A stretch of 6,172 nucleotides of DNA from Gemmatimonadota bacterium. Its GTDB lineage: Bacteria; Gemmatimonadota; Gemmatimonadetes; Gemmatimonadales; GWC2-71-9. Below the pieces are notes generated by a model. The model was not told the DNA's origin. It did no database searches and saw only the letters and a program-made list of their open reading frames with translations. This document shows, in pieces, positions 4,652 through 6,172 of this stretch (within the stretch, counting starts at the first letter, position 1; the number at the start of each line of letters is the position of its first letter). The DNA lies in the NCBI GenBank assembly GCA_029862935.1, contig JAOTWK010000222.1, positions 1 through 6,172 of the forward strand. The letters are read 5' to 3'. A program made the translations under genes and the position numbers.

Positions 4652-6172
4652 CTGGGAAACAGGGCAACAGCGGGACACGGATATCGGACCTCGCTTCGCG
4701 CCCGTCTCACGGCGGGCGTTGCCGTCGTGTTGTCCGCGGTCGCTGTTTCCACCTGCCAACTCGACGAGCTGATCGGCCCACCCGAGTCGAGCACGCCCTC
4801 GTTCTCTCCGACAGCACTGCGAGATTCCGCTGCCGTCGGGAGCACGGCACTCCGGTCCCTCACGGTCAGTGTCTCGACAAATGGAGCGGGAACCCTCTCG
4901 TGGACGGCAACAACGGCTCTAAAGAGCGCGTGGCTCACGTTGAGTGCGTTGAGCGGGACCGCGCCCTCGAGTGTCACGATCACGCTCAATCCAGCGGGAC
5001 TCGCCGAAGGAGTGCATCGCGACACGATCTTGGTCTCGGCCACGGGGAGCGCCGAGGGACCAGCCCGAATCCCGGTGGAGTTCACCGTGTATCCGTGTCG
5101 GGCTCAGTCGGTCGCCGTGGGCGCGGTAGTCACCGATTCGTTGACGGCATCCGACTGCACCGGTCCCAACCGGTCCGATCATTTCGCGAAACTCTACCAG
5201 TTCACAGCAGCGGCCGGCGATTCGGTGACCGTCGTGCTCCGCTCAACGGCCTTCGATGCCTTCCTCGTGCTCGACAGCTCAGCCTCGGGTGTCGGACCCA
5301 TCCTGGGCCAGGGCGACACCTGTGAGGGCGTGGGGCCCGATGTCTGTTTGCTGTACGTGCTTTTGCCGAAGGCGGGGACGTACTGGATTCAGGCAACGTC
5401 GTCCGCGGCTCGGCAGACTGGCGCCTTCACGCTGGACGTGACCGCGCCGCGTGCGCCCAACGCTCCTACCCAGCTCGCTCAGCTGCTTGCCGATAGCACC
5501 ACGCCGGTTGTCGTAGGTGGTGTGGTGAGCGGCACGTCGCTCGTTCTGGCCGGGACGGTGAGCGACATCGACACCACTGATCTGCTGCGGCTCGAGGTCG
5601 AAGTCCGACCGGTGGGCACGCCGTTCGCCAATACGGCGACCAGCTCGAGCCTACCAATAGGTTCCGGCGAGCGCTCGTTCATCGTGCTTCCCCCGTTGTC
5701 CGACGACGTGGACTATCACTGGCAAGCACGCACGCGCGACGAAACCGGTCGCACGAGTGCGTGGGTGCCGTTCGGCACGAACGCGGAGGCGGAGACGGAC
5801 TTCCGGATTGCAGAACCGGAATCACCGAACGAACCGACGAGCCTTTCCCAGTTCAAGACCGATGGTACAACGGGGATTGCCCTCGGCGATACGACGGACG
5901 AGCGCACCGTCGTGTTGCGCGGTACGGTGACCGACATCGACGCGGGTGATTCCGTCCGGCTCGAGGTTGAGGTCCAGCCAGTTGGGACGCCGTTCGCCGG
6001 GACCGCCACCGGTTCGAGCGTCTTTCTGCCGAGCGGGTCGTCAGCCATCGCCACGCTGGCCGGCCTCGACGATGATGTCGACTACCACTGGCAAGCGCGC
6101 ACGGCAGACAAGTTCGGGCTCGCCAGTGCGTGGATCAATTTTGGGGGCAACCCGGAGACGGACACGGATTTC
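4652..6172 (+). CDS. large secreted multidomain lipoprotein (BACON-like, PPC and tandem Ig/FN3-like repeats), partial at 3' end; start uncertain
   Basis: The frame is open from 4592 (after TAG at 4589) to the right edge. Numbering uses CTG 4652 as residue 1 (507 residues here). A basic N-region (YRTSLRARL) and hydrophobic core lead to the lipobox VSTC with C35, so the protein is probably a lipoprotein exposed outside the cytoplasmic membrane. About 71-148 is a BACON-like Ig domain (WTATT, AWLTLS, SSVTITLNPAGLAEG, PVEFTV). About 149-266 is a PPC (bacterial pre-peptidase C-terminal) domain (DSLTASDC, FAKLYQFTAAAGDSVTV, FDAFLVLDSS, KAGTYWIQATSS) with four or more cysteines. From 268 come two tandem repeats of about 120 residues. 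A binding, adhesion or substrate-presentation role is likely; no catalytic domain is seen in this portion. No ATG, GTG or TTG occurs in frame between the stop and GTG 4727, which would delete most of the signal peptide. CTG 4652, with GGTGG 6 nt upstream, is the least bad start; an indel or rare start codon is the alternative. Confidence 0.8.
   Translation, partial: MGNRATAGHGYRTSLRARLTAGVAVVLSAVAVSTCQLDELIGPPESSTPSFSPTALRDSAAVGSTALRSLTVSVSTNGAGTLSWTATTALKSAWLTLSALSGTAPSSVTITLNPAGLAEGVHRDTILVSATGSAEGPARIPVEFTVYPCRAQSVAVGAVVTDSLTASDCTGPNRSDHFAKLYQFTAAAGDSVTVVLRSTAFDAFLVLDSSASGVGPILGQGDTCEGVGPDVCLLYVLLPKAGTYWIQATSSAARQTGAFTLDVTAPRAPNAPTQLAQLLADSTTPVVVGGVVSGTSLVLAGTVSDIDTTDLLRLEVEVRPVGTPFANTATSSSLPIGSGERSFIVLPPLSDDVDYHWQARTRDETGRTSAWVPFGTNAEAETDFRIAEPESPNEPTSLSQFKTDGTTGIALGDTTDERTVVLRGTVTDIDAGDSVRLEVEVQPVGTPFAGTATGSSVFLPSGSSAIATLAGLDDDVDYHWQARTADKFGLASAWINFGGNPETDTDF
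5453..6172 (+). repeat. two tandem Ig/FN3-like repeat units of about 123 codons inside the lipoprotein gene
   Basis: Unit 1 spans 5453-5821 (369 bp). Unit 2 starts at 5822 and is cut by the window edge after 351 bp. Both start with a Ser/Ala-Pro-Asn motif and share LVLAGTVSDID / VVLRGTVTDID, RLEVEV-PVGTPFA, a DDVDYHWQART core and an ending SAW-FG-N-E--TDF. Similarity is also visible at DNA level, for example ACGCCGTTCGCC and ACTGGCAAGC in both. The repeats suggest growth by duplication, and more units may follow to the right. Confidence 0.85.

Noticed and set aside
4727..4729. GTG 4727 as start of the lipoprotein
   Set aside because: It would remove the basic N-region and half of the hydrophobic core, leaving a signal peptide too short for a lipoprotein, and has no ribosome site.
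4486..5085. A 199-codon minus-strand frame opposite the lipoprotein start
   Set aside because: The translation has no recognisable motif, and the plus-strand frame shows a signal peptide, lipobox and Ig-like domain. Considered because the plus-strand start is problematic, but not supported.
1..6172. CRISPR array, tRNA/rRNA genes, transposase or insertion-sequence ends
   Set aside because: I saw no regularly spaced short repeats, no cloverleaf or rRNA-like sequence, and no transposase motif or flanking target duplications. The only clear tandem repetition is inside the lipoprotein gene.

Overview
The window is high-GC bacterial DNA, probably chromosomal. It holds six protein genes, two of them cut by the window edges. 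The gene content suggests a Gemmatimonadota-like or similar soil or environmental bacterium: a KorA-type 2-oxoacid:acceptor oxidoreductase with its gamma domain fused in front of the alpha domain, a form IV RuBisCO-like protein, and a large lipoprotein with BACON-like, PPC and tandem Ig/FN3-like repeats. This placement is inference from gene content and base composition. No rRNA, tRNA or marker gene supports it.

Layout. (1) Positions 1-1263, minus strand: the first 421 residues of a KorA-like subunit that runs off the left edge. (2) 1264-1445: a divergent intergenic region with a strong GC-rich hairpin and candidate promoters for both flanking genes. (3) 1446-1949, plus: a canonical ferritin with every expected ferroxidase-centre residue. 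(4) 2058-2711, plus: a secreted Spy/CpxP-like protein with an arginine-rich tail, closed by a textbook intrinsic terminator at 2734-2773. (5) 2862-3989 and 3982-4383, plus: a two-gene operon with an 8-nt overlap, encoding a RuBisCO-like protein and a small cupin. (6) 4384-4651: a non-coding gap with two hairpins. (7) From about 4652 to the right edge, plus: the N-terminal part of a large multidomain lipoprotein whose reading frame has no ATG, GTG or TTG start at the right place.

How the genes may work together. KorA belongs to central carbon metabolism: ferredoxin-linked oxidative decarboxylation of a 2-oxoacid such as 2-oxoglutarate. Ferritin stores iron, and the Spy-like protein would act in the periplasm as a chaperone or stress sensor. 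The RuBisCO-like protein plus cupin pair is the most interesting part. A RuBisCO-like isomerase and a cupin sulfurylase are the two characteristic enzymes of the methylthioadenosine-isoprenoid shunt described in Rhodospirillum rubrum, and the cupin here resembles that sulfurylase family as I recall it. The RuBisCO-like protein, however, looks closer to other form IV groups, so the pair may carry out a related but undescribed conversion of a phosphorylated sugar.
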